DNA from: Paracidovorax citrulli | Lineage (GTDB): Bacteria > Pseudomonadota > Gammaproteobacteria > Burkholderiales > Burkholderiaceae_C | DNA length: 64,000 nt | Direction: 5' to 3' | NCBI RefSeq assembly: GCF_900100305.1 | Contig: NZ_FNEY01000024.1 | Location: 18,857-82,856 of the forward strand | Shown: piece after piece, positions 46,211-56,315 of the stretch | Layout: every line of letters begins with the position of its first letter | How positions within the stretch are numbered: position 1 is the stretch's first letter | Notes under the pieces: model-generated | What the model was told of the DNA's origin: nothing | The model's input: only the letters and a program-made list of their open reading frames with translations | The model's database searches: none | Made by a program: the position numbers and the translations under genes

Positions 46211-47701
46211 TCACCCGTCCAGGACCTCGCGCACCACCGGGGCGCCCGGTGTCTTGCCCCGGAAGACGCTCAGGCGCTGGCCGCCTGCCCGCTTGGCGGC
46301 ATACATGGCCAGGTCCGCGTGGTGCAGCAGCGTGGCGGCGTTCGTACCGTCGCGGGGGTACTGGGCGATGCCGATGCTGGCGCCCAGGCTCCAGCACCTG
46401 CCATGGAGCATCACGGGGCGCACCGCGGCCTCCAGCAGCCGGCGCGCGGCCGCGGCTGCCTCCCGGCTGCCGCACCGGGGCAGTACCGCGGCGAATTCAT
46501 CGCCCCCGATGCGGGCCACGATGTCGGCCCGTCGCGAGGCGCCCTGCAGCCGCTGCGCCACTTCGCGCAGCAGGTCGTCGCCGGCCCGGTGGCCCAGCTG
46601 GTCGTTCACCTGCTTGAACCGGTCCAGATCGATGAAGGCGATCGCCAGGGAGTGTCCTTCCCGGCGCGCCTCGCGGATCAGGCGCTCCGTGGCTTCCAGT
46701 AGAAACGCCCGGTTGGGCAGCCCGGTGACGGCGTCCTGGTAGGCCAGGCGGCGAAAGCTCTGCTGGGCGCGCTCGCGCTCCAGCAGCAGGGCGGATAGCC
46801 GCGCTCCCGCTTCCAGCGCGTGCCGGGGCAGTCCGTCGCAGCCCAGGGCCCTTCGGCCATGCAGGGTGAAGGAGCCCAGGAGGTGTCCGTCGCGGTCGAG
46901 GACCGGGGCCGACCAGCAGACCGTGAAGCCCCGTGCCGCCAGCGGTTCGCGCCACGGAGCCCAACGCGGGTCGGCGGCGATGTCGGTGCAAGCTGCCGAG
47001 GCTGTTTGCCAGACGGCCGCGCCGCCGGTGCCCGCGTCCGGCCCGGCGGGCTGGCCGTCGGCGTGGGCTGCCAGCACGTCCTCCAGCCTGGGCGCAGCCA
47101 GGCACCGCAACCGGTGCTGCCCGTCCAGTTCCAGCACCGACACGGCGACCCCCGGCAGCATGGCTTCGATGTCTTCGCACAGGCCGGAGGCGATGTCGGG
47201 CAGGGGCAGGTCATGCGCCATCGCGTCGAGAACCCGGTGCTGCAGCCGTTCGCGCACCTTCGTGGCCGTGATGTCGATCAGCATGCCTGTCATCAACCCG
47301 TGCGACGGATGCAGCACCGCCTGTACCCAGAGCGGCGTGGCGTCCAGGGGGTGCAGCAGCGTTTCGCAGCGGTAGCCGGAGGCCGCCGCGGGCAGAGCGC
47401 CTCCGAGCAGCAGCCGGTACAGGTGGACGTCGGACGGAGGGTATGCCAACACGTCCGCCATGCGCTGGCCAGGCAGGGACGCGGCCGGCCGTCCCAGCAA
47501 CAGGCCCGTTCCCTCGCTGGCGTAGATGAACCGGCCCTGGGCGTCGAGCGCGAAGACCGCGCAGGCTTCACCGCCCATGCCGAGCAGCAAATCCGGCCAG
47601 GGGGGCTCCCTACGCGGAGGCGGCCGGGCCTCGCTGCCGGGGACGGGTGCTGCCAGCGCAGCAGCGGAATCCACGGATTCCATTCTTTGGGTGTCTTCCA
47701 T
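46211..47701 (-). CDS. Diguanylate cyclase with PAS and GAF sensor regions
   Basis: A protein of about 496 residues, apparently cytoplasmic. A PAS-like region (about 35-150, CAVFALDAQGRFIYASEGTG) is followed by a GAF-like region (about 170-310, VSVLELDGQHRLRCLAAPRL), then a GGDEF domain (DAVTGLPNRAFLLEA, FIDLDRFKQVNDQLGHRAGD, RIGGDEFAAVLPR). The active-site GGDEF is intact, so it should make cyclic di-GMP. The RxxD product-inhibition site is not clear. GAGGCGAG lies 7 bases before the ATG at 47701. Divergent from an S24-type repressor. Confidence 0.9.
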   Translation of the reverse strand: MEDTQRMESVDSAAALAAPVPGSEARPPPRREPPWPDLLLGMGGEACAVFALDAQGRFIYASEGTGLLLGRPAASLPGQRMADVLAYPPSDVHLYRLLLGGALPAAASGYRCETLLHPLDATPLWVQAVLHPSHGLMTGMLIDITATKVRERLQHRVLDAMAHDLPLPDIASGLCEDIEAMLPGVAVSVLELDGQHRLRCLAAPRLEDVLAAHADGQPAGPDAGTGGAAVWQTASAACTDIAADPRWAPWREPLAARGFTVCWSAPVLDRDGHLLGSFTLHGRRALGCDGLPRHALEAGARLSALLLERERAQQSFRRLAYQDAVTGLPNRAFLLEATERLIREARREGHSLAIAFIDLDRFKQVNDQLGHRAGDDLLREVAQRLQGASRRADIVARIGGDEFAAVLPRCGSREAAAAARRLLEAAVRPVMLHGRCWSLGASIGIAQYPRDGTNAATLLHHADLAMYAAKRAGGQRLSVFRGKTPGAPVVREVLDG

Positions 47702-47769
47702 GCTGCGCTCGCCTCCCACGAGAGTCGTGCCGTCGTACGTGCGGATCGGCTACTATTGTCAGCAATTGG

Positions 47770-47784
47770 TATGAAATCATCATA
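47770..47784. promoter_or_regulatory. Dyad and flanking direct repeats between GGDEF and S24 genes
   Basis: TATGA-AATCA-TCATA is a perfect 5-bp dyad. It is bracketed by the direct repeats AGCAATTGGT (47761-47770) and AGCAAATGGT (47784-47793). The AT-rich stretch stands out against the GC-rich surroundings and is a likely operator for the S24-type repressor. Confidence 0.45.
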
Positions 47785-47819
47785 GCAAATGGTTCCATCC
47801 GGCATGCTAACTTGGATTG

Positions 47820-48515
47820 ATGGACGAGCGTCGGATTCAGGAGCAGCGGCGGGCACGGCTCGCCGATGCCGTGCGTCGTCTGTCCGAGGGCAATGTGGCG
47901 GCCTTCGGCCGCCTGCTGGGCTACCGCGGCGGCGCATTCGTGCGGCAGATGCTCTGCGGCAACCGTGCCGTGTCGGACAAGACGGTGCGCCACATCGAGT
48001 CCATGCGCGGCATGCATGCCTGGTTCTCGCAGCCGCCGGCGCCGGCTGGCACCCGGGAATCCTCCGCCGCGTACGACTTCGACGCAGGGCCTGAGATGTA
48101 CGAGCTCTTCCCGGTCTCCCTGCATTTGCGGCCCGGCATCGCGGATTACGCGATCTGGCCCGACGAGACCGACGAGGATGCTCCCATCACCTTCCACCGC
48201 CAATGGCTGGAGCGGCGCGGCTACATTCCCCAGTGCCTGCTGGCCATCCGCGTGCGCGGCTGCGGCATGGAGCCGTCCATCCAGGCAGGCGACATCGTGG
48301 TCGTGAACACATCCGACACCACGCTGCGCGACGGGCAGGTCTTCGCCATCAACGGCTTCGGCGAAGTGCTGCTGCGGCGCGCCCAGCGCGACGACGGGCG
48401 CTGGTGGATCTCCTGCGACAACCCCGACCAGGCCCGCTATCCACGCAAGGCCTGGGCCGAGCCGGACTGCATCCCCATCGGCCGGCTGGTGTTCAAGCAG
48501 AGCGAGTGCATCTGA
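47820..48515 (+). CDS. S24 (LexA/CI-like) repressor-protease family protein
   Basis: A 231-residue protein. Residues 10-65 form a putative helix-turn-helix (VAAFGRLLGYRGGAFVRQML). The C-terminal S24 domain has the active Ser in VRGCGMEPSIQAGDIVVVNT and the Lys region DGQVFAINGFGEVLLRRAQ, where the catalytic Lys appears to be replaced by Arg or lies off register. Such proteins repress a promoter until cleaved or sense stress through a signal on this fold. It is not next to prophage genes. The ATG at 47820 is used. Confidence 0.82.
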   Translation: MDERRIQEQRRARLADAVRRLSEGNVAAFGRLLGYRGGAFVRQMLCGNRAVSDKTVRHIESMRGMHAWFSQPPAPAGTRESSAAYDFDAGPEMYELFPVSLHLRPGIADYAIWPDETDEDAPITFHRQWLERRGYIPQCLLAIRVRGCGMEPSIQAGDIVVVNTSDTTLRDGQVFAINGFGEVLLRRAQRDDGRWWISCDNPDQARYPRKAWAEPDCIPIGRLVFKQSECI

Positions 48516-48638
48516 AGCCCCCGCGCTCCCCCGGCCTCGGGTCCGGTGGGCAATGCCCGCATCGCGCCTAAAATCCCGCGAACCCTCCTCCTGCGAAAAC
48601 ACCGGCGGCCGCCAGCGCGGCCCGGTCCCTTTTTTTCC

Positions 48639-51332
48639 ATGCAAGACAAATACACCCCCGCCGAGGTCGAGCGCGCAGCGCACAGCCACTGGACCGCCCG
48701 CGATGCCTACCGCGTGACCGAAGACGCAGGCAAGAAAAAGTTCTATGCCTGCTCCATGCTGCCCTATCCCAGCGGCAAGCTGCACATGGGGCACGTACGC
48801 AACTACACGATCAACGACATGCTCACGCGCTACCTGCGCATGAACGGCCACAACGTGCTGATGCCCATGGGCTGGGACGCCTTCGGCCTGCCGGCCGAGA
48901 ACGCGGCGCTCAAGAACGGCGTGCCGCCCGCGCAGTGGACCTACGACAACATCGCCTACATGAAGAAGCAGATGCAGGCGATGGGGCTGGCCATCGACTG
49001 GTCGCGCGAGGTCGCCACCTGCGATCCTGACTACTACAAGTGGAACCAGTGGCTGTTCCTCAAGATGCTGGAGAAGGGCATCGCCTACCGCAAGACCCAG
49101 GTCGTCAACTGGGATCCGGTGGACCAGACGGTGCTCGCCAACGAGCAGGTCATCGACGGCCGCGGCTGGCGTACCGGCGCCCTGGTCGAAAAGCGCGAGA
49201 TCCCGGGCTACTACCTGAAGATCACCGATTACGCCCAGGAACTGCTCGACCACGTGCAGGTGGGCAACCCGAATGCCACGCTCACCGGCTGGCCCGACAA
49301 GGTGCGGCTGATGCAGGAGAACTGGATCGGCAAGAGCGAAGGCGTGCGCTTCGCCTTCACGCACGACATCCGCGGGGAGGACGGCCAGCCGATCGGCGAC
49401 GGCCGCATGTACGTGTTCACCACGCGCGCGGACACCATCATGGGCGTCACCTTCTGCGCCGTGGCGCCCGAGCATCCGCTGGCCGCCCATGCCGCTCGCT
49501 CCAACCCCGACGTGGCCGCCTTCATCCAGGAATGCAAGACCGGCGGCACCACCGAAGCCGAACTGGCCACGCAGGAGAAGAAGGGCGTGCGCACGGGCCT
49601 GACCGTGACCCACCCGCTCACGGACGAGCCGATCGAGGTCTGGGTGGGCAACTACGTGCTCATGGGCTACGGCGACGGCGCCGTCATGGGCGTGCCCGCG
49701 CACGACGAGCGCGACTTCGCCTTCGCGCTCAAGTACGGCATCGAGATCAAGCAGGTCGTGCTCGTCGACGGCGAGACCTTCGACTACCACCGCTGGCAGG
49801 ATTGGTACGGAGACAAGCAGAACGGCGTCACCATCAACTCCGACAACTTCAGCGGCCTGTCGTACCAGGAGGCCGTCTCCGCCGTGGCGCATGCGCTGCA
49901 GGAAAAAGGCCTGGGCGATAAGAAGACCACCTGGCGCCTGCGCGACTGGGGCGTCTCCCGCCAGCGCTACTGGGGCACGCCGATCCCGATCATCCACTGC
50001 GACGAGCACGGCGCGGTGCCGGTGCCCGAGAAGGACCTGCCCGTGGTGCTGCCGCAGGACTGCATCCCGGACGGATCCGGCAATCCGCTGCACAAGCACG
50101 AGGGCTTCCATGCCGGCGTGAAGTGTCCCGTCTGCGGCAAGGCCGCGCGGCGCGAAACCGACACCATGGACACGTTCGTGGACTCGTCGTGGTACTTCAT
50201 GCGCTACTGCGACCCGAAGAACGCCGACGCCATGGTGGCCGGCGGCGCCGACTACTGGATGCCTATGGACCAGTACATCGGCGGCATCGAACACGCGATC
50301 CTGCACCTGCTCTACGCGCGCTTCTGGACCAAGGTCATGCGCGACCTGGGCCTGGTGAAGGTGGACGAGCCCTTCACCAAGCTGCTCACGCAGGGCATGG
50401 TGCTCAACCACATCTACTCGCGCCGCACCGACAAGGGCGGCAAGGAGTATTTCTGGCCGCACGACGTGGAGCACATCCAGGACGAGGCCGGCAAGATCAC
50501 CGGCGCCCGCCTGAAAAACGCGGTGGGTGACCTGCCGGCCGGCACGCCGATCGACTACGAGGGCGTGGGCACCATGTCCAAGTCCAAGAACAACGGGGTC
50601 GATCCGCAGGAACTGATCGAGAAGTACGGCGCGGACACGGCGCGCCTCTACACCATGTTCACCGCACCGCCCGAGGCCACGCTGGAGTGGAACGACGCCG
50701 CCGTGGAGGGCAGCTACCGCTTCCTGCGCCGGGTGTGGAACTTCGGCGTGAAGCTCGCGGGTATCGATGCCGCAGCCACCGAGGCCGCCATCCAGGGCGC
50801 GCAGAGCCTGCAGGACGTGCAATTCGGCAAGGAAGCCAAGGCGCTGCGCCTGGAGATCCATACCGTGCTCAAGCAGGTGGACTACGACTACCAGCGCATG
50901 CAGTACAACACCGTGGTCTCCGGCGCGATGAAGATGCTCAACGCGCTGGAGGACTTCAAGTCCGCCGACGCACCTGGTGGCCTGGTCGCGCTCATCGAAG
51001 GCTTCGGCATCCTGCTGCGCGTTCTCTATCCCGCCACGCCCCATATCGCCCACGGCCTCTGGAGCGGGCTGGGCTATGCGGGCTCCCTGGGCGACTTGCT
51101 GGATGCGCCGTGGCCCCAGGTGGACGCCGGCGCGCTGATGCAGGACGAAATCGAACTGGTGCTGCAGATCAACGGCAAGCTGCGCGGCGCGATCCGCGTG
51201 CCGTCCGGGGCGGACAAGGCCGAGATCGAGCGCATCGCCCTGGCGAGCGAGGACTTCCACAAGCATGCCGCCGGCGCTGCGCCCAAGAAGGTCGTGGTCG
51301 TGCCGGGCCGTCTGGTGAACGTGGTGGTCTGA
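48639..51332 (+). CDS. leuS: Leucyl-tRNA synthetase
   Basis: An 897-residue class I synthetase. The HIGH motif is [16 protein letters not shown], the KMSKS motif is [16 protein letters not shown], the editing domain contains [20 protein letters not shown], and a zinc-type [20 protein letters not shown] lies before the catalytic end. It charges tRNA-Leu. TAAAAT at 48567-48573 is a possible -10. lptE and holA follow in the same direction. Confidence 0.98.
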   Translation: MQDKYTPAEVERAAHSHWTARDAYRVTEDAGKKKFYACSMLPYPSGKLHMGHVRNYTINDMLTRYLRMNGHNVLMPMGWDAFGLPAENAALKNGVPPAQWTYDNIAYMKKQMQAMGLAIDWSREVATCDPDYYKWNQWLFLKMLEKGIAYRKTQVVNWDPVDQTVLANEQVIDGRGWRTGALVEKREIPGYYLKITDYAQELLDHVQVGNPNATLTGWPDKVRLMQENWIGKSEGVRFAFTHDIRGEDGQPIGDGRMYVFTTRADTIMGVTFCAVAPEHPLAAHAARSNPDVAAFIQECKTGGTTEAELATQEKKGVRTGLTVTHPLTDEPIEVWVGNYVLMGYGDGAVMGVPAHDERDFAFALKYGIEIKQVVLVDGETFDYHRWQDWYGDKQNGVTINSDNFSGLSYQEAVSAVAHALQEKGLGDKKTTWRLRDWGVSRQRYWGTPIPIIHCDEHGAVPVPEKDLPVVLPQDCIPDGSGNPLHKHEGFHAGVKCPVCGKAARRETDTMDTFVDSSWYFMRYCDPKNADAMVAGGADYWMPMDQYIGGIEHAILHLLYARFWTKVMRDLGLVKVDEPFTKLLTQGMVLNHIYSRRTDKGGKEYFWPHDVEHIQDEAGKITGARLKNAVGDLPAGTPIDYEGVGTMSKSKNNGVDPQELIEKYGADTARLYTMFTAPPEATLEWNDAAVEGSYRFLRRVWNFGVKLAGIDAAATEAAIQGAQSLQDVQFGKEAKALRLEIHTVLKQVDYDYQRMQYNTVVSGAMKMLNALEDFKSADAPGGLVALIEGFGILLRVLYPATPHIAHGLWSGLGYAGSLGDLLDAPWPQVDAGALMQDEIELVLQINGKLRGAIRVPSGADKAEIERIALASEDFHKHAAGAAPKKVVVVPGRLVNVVV

Positions 51333-51384
51333 ATGGATCCTCGTTCCGCTGCCCCTGAATCCACTGCATAGGAGAGCCCGCTTC

Positions 51385-51891
51385 ATGCTGAACAGCAAAC
51401 GCACGCTCCTGGCCCTGATGGCCGTGGCCCCCCTGGGCGCCTGCGGCTTCCGCCTGCGCGGCGCGCCGGAGTTCCAGTTCCGCACCCTCTATATCCAGGC
51501 CGGCAACGGCTCGGCCCTCGCCCGGGAACTGGAGCGCACGCTGAAGGGCGCCGGTGGCAACCTCACCGTGCTGCGCGATCCCGCCGAGCTGCCCAAGGCC
51601 GAAGCGGTCTTCGAGCTCCTGTCGGAGCAGCGCGAGCGCGTGGTGGTCGGCTACAACGCGTCCGGCCAGGTGCGCGAACTGCAACTGCGCCTGCGCATCC
51701 GTTTCAGGCTGCGCAACCAGCAGGGCACGGAGCTGATCGCGCCGACCGAACTCGTCCAGCAGCGCGACGTGAGCTACAACGAGAGCATCGCCCTGGCCAA
51801 GGAGGCCGAAGAGGCGCTCCTCTACCGCAACATGCAGACCGATCTCGTGCAGCAGTTGCTGCGGCGTCTGGCCGCGGCGCGCATGCAATGA
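51385..51891 (+). CDS. lptE: LPS assembly lipoprotein LptE
   Basis: A 168-residue lipoprotein (LGACGFRLRG, lipid on Cys20). It plugs the LptD barrel that inserts LPS in the outer membrane. Wording LYIQAGNGSALARELERTL and TELVQQRDVSYNESIALAKE is typical. Lies between leuS and holA, a conserved order. Confidence 0.93.
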   Translation: MLNSKRTLLALMAVAPLGACGFRLRGAPEFQFRTLYIQAGNGSALARELERTLKGAGGNLTVLRDPAELPKAEAVFELLSEQRERVVVGYNASGQVRELQLRLRIRFRLRNQQGTELIAPTELVQQRDVSYNESIALAKEAEEALLYRNMQTDLVQQLLRRLAAARMQ

Positions 51892-51934
51892 GAATGGTCT
51901 GGCCGCTCCCCTGCGGGGCAGGTCGTGCATCGCC

Positions 51935-52981
51935 ATGCAGATCGCGCTGAACCAGTTGGTCGCCCACCTCCAGAAGGGGGTACGCCCGCTCTACACGCTA
52001 CATGGCGATGAGCCGCTGCTGCAACAGGAGGCCGCGGATGCCATCCGCGCCGCCGCGCGCGGGCAGGGCTACACCGAGCGCAGCAGCCACACCGTGGCCG
52101 GTGCGCACTTCGACTGGAGCGCGGTACTGGCGTCGGGCGGTTCGCTATCGCTTTTCGCGGACAAGCAGATCGTGGAAATCCGCATTCCCTCGGGCAAGCC
52201 GGGCAAGGACGGCGGCGCGGCCCTGCAGCAGATCGCCACGGCCGCCGCAGGCAACGAAGGCACGCTGACGCTCGTCGTGCTGCCGCGCCTGGACAAGGCC
52301 ACGCGCACCGGCGCCTGGTTCTCGGCCCTGGACCGCGAGGGCGTGAGCGTGCAGATCGACCCGGTGGAGCGCGGCGCCCTGCCGCAGTGGATCGCGCAGC
52401 GCCTGGCGGCGCAGGGCCAGCGCGTGGCCGCGGGGGAAGAAGGCCAGCGCACGCTCCAGTTCTTCGCAGACCGGGTGGAGGGCAACCTGCTGGCCGCCCA
52501 CCAGGAAGTCCAGAAGCTCGCCCTGCTGCATCCGCCTGGCGAACTCTCCTGGGCGCAGGTCGAAGCCGCCGTGCTCAATGTGGCACGCTACGACGTCTTC
52601 AAGCTTTCCGAGGCCGTGCTGTCCGGCCAGGTGGCGCGCATGCAGCGCATGCTCGACGGCCTGCAGGCCGAAGGCGAGGCCGAGGTACTGGTCCACTGGG
52701 CCCTCGCCGAAGACATCCGGTCCCTGAAGCGCGTGAAGGATGCGGTGAATGCCGGCAAGCCCCTGCCCATGGCCCTGCGCGAAAACCGCGTCTGGGGGAC
52801 GAAAGAGCGGCTCTTCGAGCGCATCGTGCCCCGTTTTTCCGATGCCGCCGCATCGCGCCTGCTGCAGTCCGCCCACATCGTGGACGGCATCGTGAAGGGG
52901 CTCAAGGTGCCCGACTGGCCCGCCGATGGCTGGCAGGCACTGCACCGCCTGGCGCTGCAGCTGTGCAAGGCGGTGAAGTGA
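51935..52981 (+). CDS. holA: DNA polymerase III subunit delta
   Basis: A 348-residue clamp-loader subunit. LYTLHGDEPLLQQEAADAIR, LTLVVLPRLDKATRTGAWFS, FFADRVEGNLLAAHQEVQKL and WALAEDIRSLKRVKDAVNAG are family marks. It opens the beta clamp. A dispersed repeat starts four bases behind its stop. Confidence 0.94.
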   Translation: MQIALNQLVAHLQKGVRPLYTLHGDEPLLQQEAADAIRAAARGQGYTERSSHTVAGAHFDWSAVLASGGSLSLFADKQIVEIRIPSGKPGKDGGAALQQIATAAAGNEGTLTLVVLPRLDKATRTGAWFSALDREGVSVQIDPVERGALPQWIAQRLAAQGQRVAAGEEGQRTLQFFADRVEGNLLAAHQEVQKLALLHPPGELSWAQVEAAVLNVARYDVFKLSEAVLSGQVARMQRMLDGLQAEGEAEVLVHWALAEDIRSLKRVKDAVNAGKPLPMALRENRVWGTKERLFERIVPRFSDAAASRLLQSAHIVDGIVKGLKVPDWPADGWQALHRLALQLCKAVK

Positions 52982-52984
52982 ACA

Positions 52985-53076
52985 CCCCCTGAGTCGCCTG
53001 CGGCGCCTTCCCCCTCAAGGGGGACGACGCCAGCAGCCCGGCGAAGCCGGCTCTGCGGCGTCTGCTGGCGTGGCCT
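52985..53076 (+). repeat. Dispersed GC-rich intergenic repeat (copy A), directly behind holA
   Basis: Ordered blocks CCCCCTGAGTCGCC, TTCCCCCTCAAGGGGGA, ACGACGCCAGCAG, GGCGAAGCCGG and GCGGCGTCTGCTGGC match copy B at 26971-27060 (minus). The element contains two hairpins and could act as a terminator or mRNA 3' protector. Confidence 0.7.
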
Positions 53077-53106
53077 GCTCCGCGGCCATTGGACGGGTGA
53101 AGCACG

Positions 53107-53409
53107 TCAGTGCATGCCCCCGATTTGGGCCCGTGCCTTGTCCACCCAGGCCTGCAGGCTGTCGATCAGGCCGCTCTGGCTGAACGAGCAGCTTTCCTCG
53201 GAGAACAATGCCGAGGATTCGAGCCGGTCCAGCAGGTCCCAGAGCACCTGGGCATAGCGCGGCGGCAGCGCGTCCAGCAACACTGACTGTGCACGCGCCA
53301 GGCCGCTGAAGGTGTGCGGCGCCATGCGCGCGGTGCGCAGCTCCGCCAGGGCCGTGGCGAGGGTGGTGAGCTGGGCGGCTGGCAACGGTGTGGGCGGGGT
53401 GGTCGTCAT
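53107..53409 (-). CDS. Small conserved hypothetical protein (100 aa)
   Basis: I do not recognise a named family. The predicted product is helical, with a Thr/Pro-rich head, LTTLATALAELRTARMAPHT and LPPRYAQVLWDLLDRLESSA, and ends LQAWVDKARAQIGGMH. No signal peptide or membrane segment. Codon use looks like the neighbours. It is convergent with holA, with the repeat in between, and divergent from proA by about 90 bp. Confidence 0.7.
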   Translation of the reverse strand: MTTTPPTPLPAAQLTTLATALAELRTARMAPHTFSGLARAQSVLLDALPPRYAQVLWDLLDRLESSALFSEESCSFSQSGLIDSLQAWVDKARAQIGGMH

Positions 53410-53499
53410 GGCGCGCGAGGGTAGCAAAACCGGGACGTGCCGCCTGGCGGGGAAACCCGCGCCGGGCGGGCAACGCAGCGATGCGTCAAAATCACGCCC

Positions 53500-54780
53500 A
53501 TGAACGCGCAGCACATCGCCGAAACCCTCCACGCCCTCGGATCCCAGGCCAAGGCCGCCTCCGCGCTGATGGCCCGGGCGCCATCGGCCGTCAAGAACCG
53601 TGCGCTGCTGGCGCTGGCCCGCCGCCTGCGCGACAACACCACCGCCCTGCAGGCGGACAACGCCCGCGATCTCGAGCGCGCCCGGGCTGCCGGCCTCGCC
53701 GAACCCATGGTGGACCGGCTCAAGCTCACTCCCAAGGTTCTGGAGACCTGCGCCCTGGGCTGCGAACAACTCGCGACGATGGGCGACGTGATCGGCGAGA
53801 TCTCCGGCATGCGCCAGCAGCCCAGCGGCATCCGCGTCGGCCAGATGCGCGTGCCGATCGGCGTCTTCGGCATGATCTACGAAAGCCGCCCCAACGTGAC
53901 CATCGAGGCCGCCTCGCTGAGCATCAAGAGCGGCAACGCCTGCATCCTGCGCGGAGGTTCCGAGGCCATCGATTCCAATCGCGCCCTCGCGCGCCTCGTG
54001 CAGGAGGCGCTCGAGGAAGCCGGCCTGCCCGGCGATGCCGTGCAGCTCGTGCAGACCACCGACCGCGAGGCCGTGGGCCACCTCATCGCCATGCCGCAGT
54101 ACGTGGACGTCATCATCCCCCGCGGCGGCAAGGGCCTGATCGAGCGCATCAGCCGCGATGCCAAGGTGCCCGTCATCAAGCACCTGGACGGCAACTGCCA
54201 TACCTACGTGGACGACCCCTGCGATGTCGCCATGGCCGTGAAGGTGGCCGACAACGCCAAGACGCAGAAGTACAGCCCCTGCAATGCCAGCGAGGGGCTG
54301 CTCGTCGCGCGTGGCGTGGCCGCCGAATTCCTCCCCCGGATCGGCGCCGTCTATGCGGCCAAGGGCGTGGAGATGCGCGGCTGCCCGGAGACCCTGGCCC
54401 TGCTGGCCGGCGTGCCTGGAGCTACGCTCGTACCCGCCACCGAACAGGACTGGTCCGAGGAATACCTGGCGCCCATCATCAGCATCAAGGTGGTGGAGGG
54501 CCTGGACGAAGCCATTGCCCACATCAACCGCTACGGCAGCCACCACACCGACGCCATCCTCACGCGGGACCACATGCATGCCCAGCGCTTCCTGCGGGAA
54601 GTGGACTCGGCCAGCGTCATGGTGAACGCCAGCACCCGCTTCGCCGACGGGTTCGAATATGGCCTGGGCGCCGAGATCGGCATCAGCACCGACAAATTCC
54701 ATGCGCGCGGCCCGGTGGGCATCGAAGGGCTCACCTCGCTCAAATGGGTGGTGCTCGGCGAGGGCGACATCCGCGCCTGA
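53500..54780 (+). CDS. proA: Glutamate-5-semialdehyde dehydrogenase (gamma-glutamyl phosphate reductase)
   Basis: A 426-residue enzyme for proline synthesis. [60 protein letters not shown] and the catalytic Cys in [14 protein letters not shown] are present. No proB is adjacent. Confidence 0.96.
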   Translation: MNAQHIAETLHALGSQAKAASALMARAPSAVKNRALLALARRLRDNTTALQADNARDLERARAAGLAEPMVDRLKLTPKVLETCALGCEQLATMGDVIGEISGMRQQPSGIRVGQMRVPIGVFGMIYESRPNVTIEAASLSIKSGNACILRGGSEAIDSNRALARLVQEALEEAGLPGDAVQLVQTTDREAVGHLIAMPQYVDVIIPRGGKGLIERISRDAKVPVIKHLDGNCHTYVDDPCDVAMAVKVADNAKTQKYSPCNASEGLLVARGVAAEFLPRIGAVYAAKGVEMRGCPETLALLAGVPGATLVPATEQDWSEEYLAPIISIKVVEGLDEAIAHINRYGSHHTDAILTRDHMHAQRFLREVDSASVMVNASTRFADGFEYGLGAEIGISTDKFHARGPVGIEGLTSLKWVVLGEGDIRA

Positions 54781-54831
54781 GCGGCCGCCTGCGGGCCTCC
54801 AGCCTCCAAACCCCTTCATCGTTCCTGCCGC

Positions 54832-56310
54832 ATGAAGATCATCATCCTGGGCGCGGGCCGCGTGGGCGAGAGCGTGGCCGACAGCCTGGTGTCCGAGAAG
54901 AACGATATCACCGTCATCGACACCGATGCCGGGCGCCTGCGCGACCTGGAGTCGCGTTTCGACCTGCGTGGTGTCGTGGGTAGCGGCATCGACCCCGATG
55001 TGCTCGCAGAGGCTGGCGCCGCCGATACCGACCTGCTCATCGCCTGCGCCGCGCTCGACGAAACCAACCTGGTCTGCTGCAAGATCGCCCAGCTGCTCTT
55101 CAACATTCCCACGCGCATCGCACGCGTCCGTTCGTCGGGTTTCGGCACCGGCGACGATCGGGGCCGGGCCCTGCTCGGCAAGGAGGGCTTCGCGGTGGAT
55201 CGCATCATTTGCCCGGAAGAGTCTCTCACGCGCTACATCGGCAAGCTCGTGCAGTACCCCGAGGCCCTGCAGGTGCGTGAATTCGCGGGCGGCCGTGCCT
55301 GCCTGGCCTCCGTCCGGGCGCGGGGCGGCGCCCCGGTCGTGGGCATGCGCATCGCCGACGTGCGGGCCAGCGCTTCCGAAGTCGCCATGCGCGTGGTCGC
55401 GATCTACCGCCGCTTTCCGGAGGAGCCCGACCGCTTCGTCGCCTGCGACGGCACGACCCGGATCGAGGCAGGCGATGAAGTCTTCGTGCTCGCTGCCCGC
55501 GAGCAGGTCCCGCGGGTGCTGGCGGCACTGCACCAGCGCGGCGGCGTGCCGCCGCGGCCGGTACGCCGCATCATGATCGCGGGCGGCGGTCGGGTGGGGC
55601 TGCGGCTCGCACGCCAGCTGGCGGAGCAGGGGGGCTTCCACGTCAAGATCCTGGAATCGAATGCCGATCGCTGTACGGAGCTGGCGTCGGTGCTGCCCGC
55701 GGAGGTGCTCGTGCTGCACGGGGACGCCACCGACGAAGACCTGCTCGGCGACGAATGCATCGAAGAGGTGGACCTGTTCCTCGCCATCACCGACGACGAC
55801 GAGGACAACATCATGGCCTGCCTGCTCGCCAAACGCATGGGCGCGAGCCGGGTGTTGGCGCTCATCAACCGCCGCTCCTACGCCGACCTCATGCACGGCA
55901 CGCAGATCGACATCGCGCTCTCGCCGGCACAGGCCATGCTGGGCGAACTGCTCGCCTACGTGCGCCGCGGCGACGTCCAGGCGGTGCACAGTCTGCGCCG
56001 CGGCGTGGCGGAGGCGCTGGAAATCGTCGCCCGCGGAGACCGCAAGAGCTCGCGCGTGGTCGGCCGCCGCGTCGGCGAACTGCACCTGCCGCATGACGTG
56101 CACATGGGCCTCATCGTGCGCGGGCTCGGCGAACACGCCACGGCCGACGCGGGCGAGGGCATGTCGGTGCCTGCCGGTGAGCCCGAGGTCATCATTCCGC
56201 ACAGCCATACCGTGATCGAAAGCGGCGACCATGTCGTCTTCTTCCTCCCGAACAAGCGGCTGGTGCGCGAGGTGGAAAAGGCCTTCCGCGTGAGCGCGAC
56301 GTTTTTCTGA
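54832..56310 (+). CDS. trkA: Trk potassium system NAD-binding regulatory subunit TrkA
   Basis: A 492-residue protein with two RCK halves: IIILGAGRVGESVADSLVSE at the start and IMIAGGGRVGLRLARQLAEQ at about 245, each followed by a TrkA-C domain. It gates TrkH. It is about 35 residues longer than E. coli TrkA, mainly by an insertion near residues 430-455 (GLGEHATADAGEGMS). trkH starts 5 bp after the stop. Confidence 0.94.
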   Translation: MKIIILGAGRVGESVADSLVSEKNDITVIDTDAGRLRDLESRFDLRGVVGSGIDPDVLAEAGAADTDLLIACAALDETNLVCCKIAQLLFNIPTRIARVRSSGFGTGDDRGRALLGKEGFAVDRIICPEESLTRYIGKLVQYPEALQVREFAGGRACLASVRARGGAPVVGMRIADVRASASEVAMRVVAIYRRFPEEPDRFVACDGTTRIEAGDEVFVLAAREQVPRVLAALHQRGGVPPRPVRRIMIAGGGRVGLRLARQLAEQGGFHVKILESNADRCTELASVLPAEVLVLHGDATDEDLLGDECIEEVDLFLAITDDDEDNIMACLLAKRMGASRVLALINRRSYADLMHGTQIDIALSPAQAMLGELLAYVRRGDVQAVHSLRRGVAEALEIVARGDRKSSRVVGRRVGELHLPHDVHMGLIVRGLGEHATADAGEGMSVPAGEPEVIIPHSHTVIESGDHVVFFLPNKRLVREVEKAFRVSATFF

Positions 56311-56315
56311 TCGCG

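Noticed and set aside
47610..51485. A 1291-codon minus-strand open frame opposite leuS
   Set aside because: It is antisense to a full-length leuS, rich in His/Val/Leu repeats caused by codon bias, and has no recognisable domain.
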